Virus record (IMG/VR): IMGVR_UViG_3300048687_000113
Location: 1-64,000 of that record
From: a virus
Direction: 5' to 3' (one strand)
Length of the DNA: 64,000 nucleotides
Positions 15,563 through 22,832 of this stretch are shown here, piece after piece. Numbering within the stretch: position 1 is the stretch's first letter; the number at the start of each line of letters is the position of its first letter. Position numbers and translations under genes: made by a program. The notes below the pieces were generated by a model. That model was given only the letters and a program-made list of their open reading frames with translations, searched no databases and was not told the origin of the DNA.

Positions 15563-17058
15563 TCATGTACTTCGCGGGCGCGGAAATCCCCTCCCACCGC
15601 AACCTGCTCGCGGCCGAAGACGTCCCGCACGTCGGCATGAGCTACATGGGGCTCCGCCGCCGCGTGAAGTTCAGCAAGCCGTGGGCCATCGCCGAGCACT
15701 ACACCCCCCAGCAGTCAGTGTTCCTGGACAGTGGCTGCCACACACTCAACCGGCCCGGCGTCGAAGTCACCACCGGAGAAATCCAGGACATCGCCACCCA
15801 CTACGACGAATTCGTGGAGCAGAACCTGGACCGCGTCCAGGCGTACGTCGAATTCGACGCCCTGCCCATGGGCCGCGACTGGATTGAATCCCGCCGCCAG
15901 CACCTCGACCCCGAAAAAGCCATCGTCGTCTGGCACGAGGAATGGGGCCTCGACGTCCTCAAGCAGATGGCCGACCAGTGGCCCTACATCGCGGTGGGAC
16001 AGGGCACCTGCGGCGACCGCGACATCATCCCCACCCTGCGCTCCATCAGCCGCACTATCCGCCTGCACGGCATGGGCTTCAGCTCCCCGCCGCTCATGCT
16101 CTCCGCCGACTGGTACTCCGTCTCCTCCACCACCTGGCTCAGCGCCGCCCAGCACGGCGAGACCTTCATCTGGGCCGGCAACGAGATGAAGCGCTACCCC
16201 GCCCGCTACAAGGCTCAGGCCCGCAAACGCCACCGCACCCTCATCACCGGCAACGGTTTCGATATCGACCGCATCGAAGCCGACGACGCCACCGAGAACC
16301 TGCGCCTCTCCTTGTGGTCGTGGCGCCGCCAGATCGACCACATTTCCCAGCGCCAGGGCAACGGAGTAACTGACACCACCCCACCCCCCACACCCGGAAG
16401 CAGGGAAAGCAGTGCCCCCACAGTTACGGCGACCTCTCCAGGAGAGCAGCACGAGGGGGTAACTGAACCGCCTGCCACACGAGTGAAGAAACTCCTCCCC
16501 GGCATCGAAACCGAGGAGTTCACCCACCGCTACACCGACCCCGACAGCGGGGAACGCCAGACCCGAACCGAGCACCGCATCAACGCCGTCGACCCCGGCG
16601 TCCGCGTCTGCGACGGCTGCTTCCTGGCCCAAAAATGTCCCGAGTACCAGCCCGGGGAATCCTGCGCGTACGAAATGCCTGTGCGCGTGCGCACCAAGGA
16701 GCAATACATCGCGCTGCTCGACTCGATGATCAGCATGCAGGCCATGCGCGTTTTCTCGATGCGCATGTCAGAGGAGGTAGAAGGCGGGTACGCCGACCCG
16801 AATCTCTCTTCCGAGATGGACCGCCTCGCCAAGTACGTGAAGTTGAAAAGCGACATCGAAGAGGCCGGCTTCAGCTTCTCGATGAAGATGCAGACGAAGG
16901 ACAACGCAGAAGTCGGGCTCATCTCCCGCCTCTTCGGCCCCAAGTCGGATGGGCCCCCCGCGCTGTCCGACGCCGGGACAGTGTCATCCGAATCCGCCCT
17001 GGCCCAGATGGGCATCGTGGACGCGGAAGTCGTCGAGGAGCCCGAGCGAAGGGAGTAA
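15559..17058 (+). CDS. TGT/DpdA-like TIM-barrel protein fused to a zinc-binding helical domain
   Basis: 499 residues from an ATG overlapping the previous stop. Residues 1-~265 resemble tRNA-guanine transglycosylase-like barrels: FLDSGCHT (56-62, cf. DSGGFQ/DSGAFS), YVEFDALPMG (~97), YIAVGQGTCGDRD (~144) and RLHGMGFSS...WYSVSSTTW (~168-195). In phages, DpdA-type members insert 7-deazaguanine bases into DNA. A Pro/Thr/Ser linker (~275-320) follows, then CDGCFLAQKCPEYQPGESCA (four cysteines) and a helical region with GGYADPNLSSEMDRLAKYVK and a final acidic tail. That half resembles small terminase-type DNA-binding proteins of actinophages. No stop separates the halves. No preQ0-synthesis gene is seen in this window. 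Barrel assignment moderate, substrate inferred. Confidence 0.6.
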   Translation: MIMYFAGAEIPSHRNLLAAEDVPHVGMSYMGLRRRVKFSKPWAIAEHYTPQQSVFLDSGCHTLNRPGVEVTTGEIQDIATHYDEFVEQNLDRVQAYVEFDALPMGRDWIESRRQHLDPEKAIVVWHEEWGLDVLKQMADQWPYIAVGQGTCGDRDIIPTLRSISRTIRLHGMGFSSPPLMLSADWYSVSSTTWLSAAQHGETFIWAGNEMKRYPARYKAQARKRHRTLITGNGFDIDRIEADDATENLRLSLWSWRRQIDHISQRQGNGVTDTTPPPTPGSRESSAPTVTATSPGEQHEGVTEPPATRVKKLLPGIETEEFTHRYTDPDSGERQTRTEHRINAVDPGVRVCDGCFLAQKCPEYQPGESCAYEMPVRVRTKEQYIALLDSMISMQAMRVFSMRMSEEVEGGYADPNLSSEMDRLAKYVKLKSDIEEAGFSFSMKMQTKDNAEVGLISRLFGPKSDGPPALSDAGTVSSESALAQMGIVDAEVVEEPERRE

Positions 17059-17095
17059 CCCCCTCCCCGAGCCCCACGACTGGAAACGCGTTCGT

Positions 17096-17392
17096 CTATG
17101 AAGTGGCGTGCACCCGGACGATCATCTGGGTAGTGAACTCGCACTCCACGCCCTCGCTGTCCACCGCGAGGAAATTCCCGACATCATCCGGCTCACTTGT
17201 CGCCACACATTCACGCTCTGCGATCGTGTCGAAGAGCCCGCCGACCGGAGCCACCAACCGCTCGCCCCTGCCAGCCCGGGATCTCCGCGCGTGCTCTTGC
17301 GCACAGGGCACGCACAGAGGGCCGCCGTCAGCCAGCCCGTCAGGACACCACAGACATGGCGGGTCCTTCAGGTGTAGCCGCTGCCCGCTCAC
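17096..17392 (-). CDS. Small zinc-finger hypothetical protein
   Basis: 98 residues. GTG at 17392 overlaps the upstream gene's stop (GTGA). CLWC and CVPC (about residues 13-29) form a four-cysteine site, followed by HARRSRAGRGER and a beta-rich end. It is the last gene of the long leftward block and converges on the TGT-like gene. Confidence 0.6.
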   Translation of the reverse strand: MSGQRLHLKDPPCLWCPDGLADGGPLCVPCAQEHARRSRAGRGERLVAPVGGLFDTIAERECVATSEPDDVGNFLAVDSEGVECEFTTQMIVRVHATS

Positions 17393-17634
17393 AGAAGCAC
17401 CTGGTCGACCGGCTTCAGGCCGACCAGATCCTGAATCTCCTGCTCCACCGGCTCACCGAGCTGAACCATCCCTTCGATCAGCTTGGAGAACGCCTCCTGG
17501 TCGACGTCGTGCAGCTCCCGCAGCGAGGCCGGCATCTCGCCCTCGCACACCTCCTCCAGCCTCACCCACGCCTCCGCGAGCTGCTTCTCGACCTCCTCCC
17601 TCGGCCGCACGGTGACCATCCGCTGCTCGCTCAT
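17389..17634 (-). CDS. Small helical hypothetical protein
   Basis: 81 residues, acidic and helical throughout (VRPREEVEKQLAEAWVRLEE, FSKLIEGMVQLGEPVEQEI), able to form a coiled coil. ATG overlaps the upstream stop and its own stop overlaps the next start. No family recognised. Confidence 0.65.
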   Translation of the reverse strand: MSEQRMVTVRPREEVEKQLAEAWVRLEEVCEGEMPASLRELHDVDQEAFSKLIEGMVQLGEPVEQEIQDLVGLKPVDQVLL

Positions 17635-18335
17635 CCCTGCTCTCCATTCGTCCCGAGCCCGTTGCGCAGGATCTCCTCCAGCACGCCGAACCGCTCGAAA
17701 TCGACCTCCACGGTGACGCGCCCAATGACCCCCGCTCTCGGGTGCTCCTTGGCGTAGAAGCGGACGCCGGCCGCCACCCGATCCGGCACGTCCACCCGCT
17801 CGTGAAACCGCGTCAGCAGCTCGGCCAGCGCCGGGTAGTGCTTCGAGAACACAGCACGCTCCGCAGCCTCCTCGGCCGCGTACCTGGCCTGCCGTTCCTC
17901 TTCCTTCTTCTGCTGCTGGGCCGCCTTCGCGGCCTGCCGCGCCAACGCGTCGTCCTTGATCTTCTGGAGACGCTCCGGCGACACCACAAACTTGATCTTG
18001 CTCATGGCCGGGCCAACCTCGCGGTGCTCCGTGACACGGAACGTGCCGCGCTTCACCTCGCCCGCCACCCACACATCCGGCGGGTCCGTCACCTCGGCCG
18101 GCCACTCCAACAGCAGCCGCCGGCCCGCATGGGAAACCTCCAGCAGCGCCCCCGACTTGATTACCGCCCGGAGGTACTTCAGCGCGGCCGACTCGGAGAT
18201 GCCCAGCACCCGCGTCAATGCCCGGCTCTGTGCACCGATCGACAGCAGCACATTGTCGCCTGCCGCCTCCCCGCCCCGCACCGCAGCAATCACATCGGCA
18301 TGCCAGCCGGGCACGTTCTCTTGAACCATGGGCAT
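17631..18335 (-). CDS. Winged-helix-like protein with coiled coil
   Basis: 234 residues. The N-terminal third (SIGAQSRALTRVLGISESAALKYLRAVIKSGALLEVSHAG RRLLLEW, read as two parts) has the layout of a winged helix: HTH followed by a beta wing. The middle is a Lys/Gln/Glu-rich coiled coil (KIKDDALARQAAKAAQQQKK). The C-terminal part is mixed. A DNA-binding regulatory role is plausible. ATG at 18335 has only a weak GGGTGG site; an in-frame ATG further upstream is possible. Confidence 0.6.
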   Translation of the reverse strand: MPMVQENVPGWHADVIAAVRGGEAAGDNVLLSIGAQSRALTRVLGISESAALKYLRAVIKSGALLEVSHAGRRLLLEWPAEVTDPPDVWVAGEVKRGTFRVTEHREVGPAMSKIKFVVSPERLQKIKDDALARQAAKAAQQQKKEEERQARYAAEEAAERAVFSKHYPALAELLTRFHERVDVPDRVAAGVRFYAKEHPRAGVIGRVTVEVDFERFGVLEEILRNGLGTNGEQG

Positions 18336-18370
18336 CTGTCTACCACCCTGACTGGCCTCCTCGGGAGTTT

Positions 18371-18529
18371 TCACCGCCTCCGCCTCCTTCCCCGCGCGGG
18401 CTTCTCCCGCGACATCCACCATGCCGATAGGGCCAGCGAACAAACCGCCAGCACGACCGCCGTGAGCGCCGTCGAGAGCCTGCTCTGAAACAGGAATTCC
18501 AGGACTGCCAAAGCCCCTCCTCCAGACAT
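18371..18529 (-). CDS. Small single-span membrane protein
   Basis: 52 residues: one hydrophobic helix (LSTALTAVVLAVCSLALSAW) and a highly basic tail ending in five arginines, predicting the C-terminus inside. Short overlap-free spacing to neighbours. Low recognisability but clear topology. Confidence 0.5.
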   Translation of the reverse strand: MSGGGALAVLEFLFQSRLSTALTAVVLAVCSLALSAWWMSREKPARGRRRRR

Positions 18530-18573
18530 GACGAAGCCCCCGCTCCGGCTGAAGCAGGGGCGAATCTCGTGAA

Positions 18574-18939
18574 CTAGTCCCTGGGGCACCCCTCGTGCGG
18601 CTCCAGGCACGCGTGAACCCCGAGATGCGTGATCCCACCCGGCTGACGCGCGCCCAGCGCGATCGCGGCGGCCAGCGCCGACAACACACCCGTGGGCTTC
18701 TGCCCCTCCTTCTGATGCTCGAAGACGTCAGCCTTGTGCGCGATCAAGTCCTCCGACTCCTCGGCCACCTGCCTCAGCCGCTCCTCGGACTCGCCGGCCA
18801 GATCTGCGCTCCAGAAGGGCACGAGCCCCAGCAGGCCCCAGCGCACGTTGTCCCAGAAGTCGTCGTTGTCGACCACAGGGTCAGGCACGCACGTCACGTA
18901 CACGCGCGCTGCCGCCGCTTTCGTCAATTCCTTGGCCAC
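18574..18939 (-). CDS. Hypothetical protein
   Basis: 121 residues. GTG start chosen because AAGGAGGGG lies six bases upstream. Contains DNDDFWDNVRWGLLGLVPFW, a helical ESEERLRQVAEESEDLIAHK and a small Ala-rich hydrophobic segment VLSALAAAIALGARQPGG, perhaps membrane-peripheral. Two C-terminal cysteines. Preceded by a terminator hairpin. Confidence 0.6.
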   Translation of the reverse strand: MAKELTKAAAARVYVTCVPDPVVDNDDFWDNVRWGLLGLVPFWSADLAGESEERLRQVAEESEDLIAHKADVFEHQKEGQKPTGVLSALAAAIALGARQPGGITHLGVHACLEPHEGCPRD

Positions 18940-18969
18940 AGGCCCCTCCTTATTGATTCCGGGCATGCA

Positions 18970-18999
18970 AAAAGCCCCGGCCTCAAGAGACCGGGGCTC
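18970..18999 (-). terminator. Rho-independent terminator
   Basis: On the minus strand, AGCCCCGGTCTC pairs imperfectly with GGCCGGGGCTT, loop TTGA, followed by TTTTT. It terminates the gene ending at 19019 just before the gene starting at 18939. Confidence 0.75.
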
Positions 19000-19018
19000 G
19001 AATAAGTGGGGGTGAGGG

Positions 19019-19651
19019 CTACTCCCAGACGATGTGCGTCGGCGACTCGGGTGCGCTCCCGCCCTTGCATAGATACGTGCCGTACGTGTCCTTCACGCAC
19101 CGGCCTGACTCGTCGAACACCAAGCCATCACCGCACTGCCGGCACATCCCCGCCGATCCACCCGGCACACCGGGCGCCACCAGCGGGACGGGGAACATGC
19201 CAGCCATGTCCGCCTCATCCAACGGACGCCAGCCGTTGGAATAGAGACTGGCGGTCATCACGAGCAGGCGGGCGTCGTCGTACTCATCGGCTTCGATGCG
19301 AACCCCGCCAGCGTCGACCTCGACGACCGTGAAGCCCTCCGAGTAGCCGGCCTCGCCCAGCTCCCGAACACAGCGGCGCTCCAACTCCGTGCCGGCAGCC
19401 GTCAACGCCTCCGGCTGCTCGGCACCGACCACGTCTCGGCCGGCCCGAGTGATGAACGAATCGAGAGGGCCGTGCCGGTGCCCAGGCCCGATCCGGTGCC
19501 CGCAAGAGTCACGCCCGACCGCCAGGCCGGCGTCTCGCAGTGAGAGGGTCGTGGCCACCGGCGTCCCGCTCGGAAACCGGCCCAGCCGATCCGCCGCAGC
19601 GGCTTGCAAGGCCCGCAACTGCGCGGGCGAGACCTTCCGCGTTTTAGCCAC
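19019..19651 (-). CDS. Hypothetical protein with C-terminal zinc ribbon
   Basis: 210 residues. Basic N-terminal helix (KTRKVSPAQLRALQAAAADR), a His/Gly-rich RDSCGHRIGPGHRHG, then globular sequence, and a C-terminal MCRQCGDGLVFDESGRC...YLCKGG ribbon. GTG start overlaps the upstream stop. Not recognised. Confidence 0.65.
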   Translation of the reverse strand: MAKTRKVSPAQLRALQAAAADRLGRFPSGTPVATTLSLRDAGLAVGRDSCGHRIGPGHRHGPLDSFITRAGRDVVGAEQPEALTAAGTELERRCVRELGEAGYSEGFTVVEVDAGGVRIEADEYDDARLLVMTASLYSNGWRPLDEADMAGMFPVPLVAPGVPGGSAGMCRQCGDGLVFDESGRCVKDTYGTYLCKGGSAPESPTHIVWE

Positions 19652-19940
19652 GGCCTCCGGCCCCCTTCAGTGTCTCCAGGTACCGGTCAGCCATCTCGTA
19701 CGGCATCTCACCCGAGATAAGCCACATCGACTCCGGATCATGGTCCTGGACGTACGCCGCCGCCTCCGCCGGGTTCGGCCGGCTCGGCACCGACCACACC
19801 GCGAAGATGTCACCCGTCCAGGACCCAATCCGGTTCACCGCGTCCTCGACCTTCACGGCCACCTTTATCTCGTCGGTGACCACCAGCTCGTCCCCGCCGG
19901 ACTTCTGCGCCACCTTTGCCACGATGTGGTGGATGGTCAT
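19644..19940 (-). CDS. Hypothetical protein
   Basis: 98 residues. GGAAGGGGAGG upstream of ATG. Alternating strand/helix sequence (DELVVTDEIKVAVKVEDAVN, PAEAAAYVQDHDPESMWLIS) with no motif. Coupled to the next gene by an 8-base overlap. Confidence 0.65.
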   Translation of the reverse strand: MTIHHIVAKVAQKSGGDELVVTDEIKVAVKVEDAVNRIGSWTGDIFAVWSVPSRPNPAEAAAYVQDHDPESMWLISGEMPYEMADRYLETLKGAGGRG

Positions 19941-20027
19941 GCTGTCCTCCCCTTCCTATCGCCAGCGTGTGCCGACTGCTCGGTCCCACATGCCTCCACC
20001 CCTCTGACTGAAGGCATGGAGTACTTC

Positions 20028-20057
20028 CAAAAGCCCCCGCTCCCGAAGGAATGAGGG
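20028..20057 (-). terminator. Probable terminator
   Basis: Minus-strand GGGCCCCT ... AGCGGGGGCTTTT: a G/C stem ending in TTTT between the gene ending at 20077 and the gene starting at 19940. The pairing is imperfect. Confidence 0.5.
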
Positions 20058-20076
20058 GCCCGCCTCGACGGTTTAC

Positions 20077-20934
20077 TTACTCGCCGTGCTTCCAGCGACG
20101 GTCGAGGAGGTCTGCTTCCTCGTTCAGGACAGTCACCCGCGCGTTTCGGTTGAACTCATTCAGGTCGGTGCTCCGTCCAACTTCAGCAGCCCGTCGGCGG
20201 AGGTACTGCGCAATGAACTCGTCCCAGTCGGACTCCTCCTGAGCGGTCGCCGCCTCCCGCAGAGTGCGCTCCGCGTCAGCAGCCTCCCTCTCAAGCTGCA
20301 CACTCAGCGCGTCCGTGTCGGACTCGCAGTCGTTCTCGATCAGCTCGGCAACCCGGTCAGCCGCGTACCGCTTGTTGCCGATCTCTCGCGACGCCAGGCA
20401 CTCGCCGCCCGGCGGGTCGAGGGCCTCCTCCCCGAGCGGCAACAAGTCCTCCAGCCACCGCTTGGCCTGCCGAGTACCGCTGCGCTGAAGAATGGAACGC
20501 AGCGCCCGCACATCCTCCAGCCCCGCGTACAGGGTGAAATGCCCCTGGGCCGCGAAGTGGACCCTCATACCGTTGTCCCACTCGGTCAGCAGCGGAAGGA
20601 TCTGCGCCATCAGCTTCTCTGTCGGATTGGTGGTGCCCTGCGGGAGATAGTGCAGCTCGGTGTCCGTCTCCATCAGCGCGTCGAAGAACTCCCCAACCAG
20701 TACCGAACTGTGCGGCAGCACCTCCCGGCCGCGCAGCAGCACTTCGTGCACCAGCCCCGCCGAGATCTCAGCGACAAGAGCCTTGAAATCCGCCCGGCCC
20801 TCCCCCGTGTCCACGAACCACCGGTCGGGCTCGCGGCCGTCGCAGCACGAGATGATCGTCTCCTTCTCGCTGGCCACTTCCTGCGAGAAGACCGCCCCCA
20901 GGTACGCCGCCGTATAGCGCTTACTCACCCTCAT
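20077..20934 (-). CDS. Hypothetical protein with long acidic coiled coil
   Basis: 285 residues. N-terminal globular part with SCCDGREPDRWFVDTGEGR and RGREVLPHSSVLVGEFFDAL; C-terminal third strongly charged and helical (QLEREAADAERTLREAATAQ, DEFIAQYLRRRAAEV). No recognised domain. Its ATG lies within the last codons of the upstream gene, implying coupling. Confidence 0.65.
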   Translation of the reverse strand: MRVSKRYTAAYLGAVFSQEVASEKETIISCCDGREPDRWFVDTGEGRADFKALVAEISAGLVHEVLLRGREVLPHSSVLVGEFFDALMETDTELHYLPQGTTNPTEKLMAQILPLLTEWDNGMRVHFAAQGHFTLYAGLEDVRALRSILQRSGTRQAKRWLEDLLPLGEEALDPPGGECLASREIGNKRYAADRVAELIENDCESDTDALSVQLEREAADAERTLREAATAQEESDWDEFIAQYLRRRAAEVGRSTDLNEFNRNARVTVLNEEADLLDRRWKHGE

Positions 20935-21388
20935 ACACCTCGTAATCGTGTTTTTCCTCGGTGCCGGCGAACGTCAGAAGCGTCAACGGCCTACCCCAGT
21001 GCTCCGCCAGCTCTGCCCGGAACCCCGGCCTGTACGCTGTCGCGGCCACAACCAGGTGGTCACCCTCCGGGCCCACCAGTTCCATGAACGGGCTGCCGTC
21101 CCCCGGCCCCAGTTCCTGCGGCATGACCACGAACGCCCAACGCGGTCGCGCCGTGACGTAGATGCGGTGCGCGTAGTTACCCACGCCCTCCTCGATCGTC
21201 TCGCGCTTCCCCAGACGGCGATGGACGTTTGCCAGCAGGCCCGCCCTCACCGCCATCAGCGGCGCTTCCCCCTCCATGAACCGGCTCGCGACATTCACGA
21301 AGGCGCCCATCGCGGCTTCATCACCCTGAAGGCTCCGCACGGCCTCTACTGACACCGGCACAAAGCCCGTGTACGGCTCACTCGCCAC
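20921..21388 (-). CDS. Hypothetical protein
   Basis: 155 residues. GTG start with AGGGAA upstream, overlapping the previous gene. Mixed alpha/beta: VASRFMEGEAPLMAVRAGLL, RIYVTARPRWAFVVMPQELG, LVGPEGDHLVVAATAYRPGF. No motif identified. Confidence 0.65.
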   Translation of the reverse strand: MASEPYTGFVPVSVEAVRSLQGDEAAMGAFVNVASRFMEGEAPLMAVRAGLLANVHRRLGKRETIEEGVGNYAHRIYVTARPRWAFVVMPQELGPGDGSPFMELVGPEGDHLVVAATAYRPGFRAELAEHWGRPLTLLTFAGTEEKHDYEVYEGE

Positions 21389-22208
21389 TTCCCTGCTCCT
21401 CTTCTTCCTTTGAAGCGCTGGGGGCGTGGTACATCTGCGCCAGCTCATCGCCCGATGCGGCTGCCGCCTCCCGCTCCAGACGCTTTTTGACCTCGTCCAT
21501 CTCATCTGACCGACGCCAACTCGCGGTCTTGAAGTCGGTCAGAATCCACCACTCGGTGCCTTTGTCCTCATCCGGGCTGGGCGCTGACGCCAGCTCGAAC
21601 GCGTGCCCGTTGCCCTTCAAGAACGCGGTCGCAAGCATGACGTCCGCGTAGGTGACGCCTTCGCCGTCCAGCACGTACGCCATCTTCCAGTGGGAGTCGA
21701 CGTCGGCCATCGGACCGGGCTTGTCGGGGTCGTACGTCTCCAGCACGTTCTTGAAGTGCTCGAAGTCGAAACCGAACGACGTGCCCACCAGAAAGTTGAA
21801 GTCCCGCTCTGTGATCGTCATCGGAACGGTCACCGGCGGTGCCGGCTCCGGCATCGGAACAGCCGCCACCTCCGGTCGCACCGGCGCGGGTTCGCTCAGC
21901 GTGATCAGCGCCTTGCCCGCCAACGCCTCGTCCAGCGCCTCGGCGAACCCCTCCTCGAACTCCGGCGCGGACACGATCCAGTGCACCTGATCCGTCAGCC
22001 CGAACTCCGATGCCATACGCGGCACATCCGCGACCGTCATGGGGTGCCCGTAGTAGAACGCGACCACCACAGTCTTGTCGGGCGCCGCGTAAAGAAGCAC
22101 CTTCGCATGCGCATGATCCCGCCAGTGCAGGTCCAACTCGTCGTCAAGCAGCAGCTCCTCGAAGTCCGCGCGTGCCCCCCGCACAAAGTGCACCCTGGGC
22201 GTGATCAT
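21378..22208 (-). CDS. Hypothetical two-domain protein
   Basis: 276 residues, ATG with AAGGAGG upstream. The first ~100 residues are an alpha/beta domain (RVHFVRGARADFEELLLDDE, KVLLYAAPDKTVVVAFYYG). A Pro-rich linker follows, then a second domain with DFNFLVGTSFGFDFEHFKNV and WILTDFKTASWRRSDEMDEV, and an acidic tail. No family recognised. Confidence 0.65.
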   Translation of the reverse strand: MITPRVHFVRGARADFEELLLDDELDLHWRDHAHAKVLLYAAPDKTVVVAFYYGHPMTVADVPRMASEFGLTDQVHWIVSAPEFEEGFAEALDEALAGKALITLSEPAPVRPEVAAVPMPEPAPPVTVPMTITERDFNFLVGTSFGFDFEHFKNVLETYDPDKPGPMADVDSHWKMAYVLDGEGVTYADVMLATAFLKGNGHAFELASAPSPDEDKGTEWWILTDFKTASWRRSDEMDEVKKRLEREAAAASGDELAQMYHAPSASKEEEEQGSGE

Positions 22209-22256
22209 GAAAATCCCTCCTTGCCGCATGCGCTTCGCAAAGGCTAGGCGCCACCA

Positions 22257-22296
22257 CTGACAAAGGCCCCCATCTCCCGCAGGAGACAGAGGCCCA
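22257..22296 (-). terminator. Possible terminator
   Basis: GGCCTCTGTCTCC and GGGGGCCTTT on the minus strand can pair across a short loop and end in a short T run. It lies between the gene ending at 22312 and the start at 22208. Confidence 0.4.
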
Positions 22297-22311
22297 TTCA
22301 CCACGGCCGGC

Positions 22312-22629
22312 CTATCCGAACCGCGAGTCTTTGTCCTGCGCAACGTCGGCGCAGCCCTGCACCCAGTCGGCGCGCACGATCTCCTCGCCGCCGTACATCC
22401 GGGAGAGCTTGCCGTACAGGCCGTCGCACTCCGCTTCGATCTCGTCGCGGCTGCCGTGCAGGTAGATCGCCGCCCCGCCGAAGGCGTCCCTGTAGCCGAG
22501 CGTGTAGCTGCGCTTGTCGAGGCCGCCCGTGTCCGGCCCGCCGTGCGATGCGGCGAAGGCGATGCCTATGCCGGCGAGCACCACGCCCACGACGACACCG
22601 ATAACGATCTGCCGTAACTGCGCACTCAT
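22312..22629 (-). CDS. Signal-anchored hypothetical protein
   Basis: 105 residues, ATG with GGAGGGG upstream. N-terminal membrane anchor QIVIGVVVGVVLAGIGIAFA (residues 7-26), then an exported-type domain with two cysteines (EAECDGLYGKL ... VQGCADV) that could form a disulfide, and a C-terminal acidic end. A membrane protein possibly made from the prophage state; function unknown. Confidence 0.65.
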   Translation of the reverse strand: MSAQLRQIVIGVVVGVVLAGIGIAFAASHGGPDTGGLDKRSYTLGYRDAFGGAAIYLHGSRDEIEAECDGLYGKLSRMYGGEEIVRADWVQGCADVAQDKDSRFG

Positions 22630-22692
22630 TTCCCCTCCCATATAGGCATTTTCAGAAATAAATACGACAACCCATTTGGCCGCTGGCGTCAA

Positions 22693-22753
22693 AAAATGCG
22701 CCCGGTGAAAGTCGATGGCATGCTCAGCCACCACCACTCACCGGGCGCATCTA
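22693..22753 (-). terminator. Strong hairpin with U-tract downstream of the serine integrase
   Basis: Thirteen perfect pairs (ATGCGCCCGGTGA with TCACCGGGCGCAT) around a 29-nt loop. On the minus strand it is followed by TTTTTT, so it terminates integrase transcription. The + strand side could also fold. Confidence 0.75.
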
Positions 22754-22832
22754 CCCCACCAACCGAGGACGAATGCTGGGTCGCCTTCTGGGACATCATC
22801 GGCCGCATCGCACACCGTGTCTGGCTGGAGGA

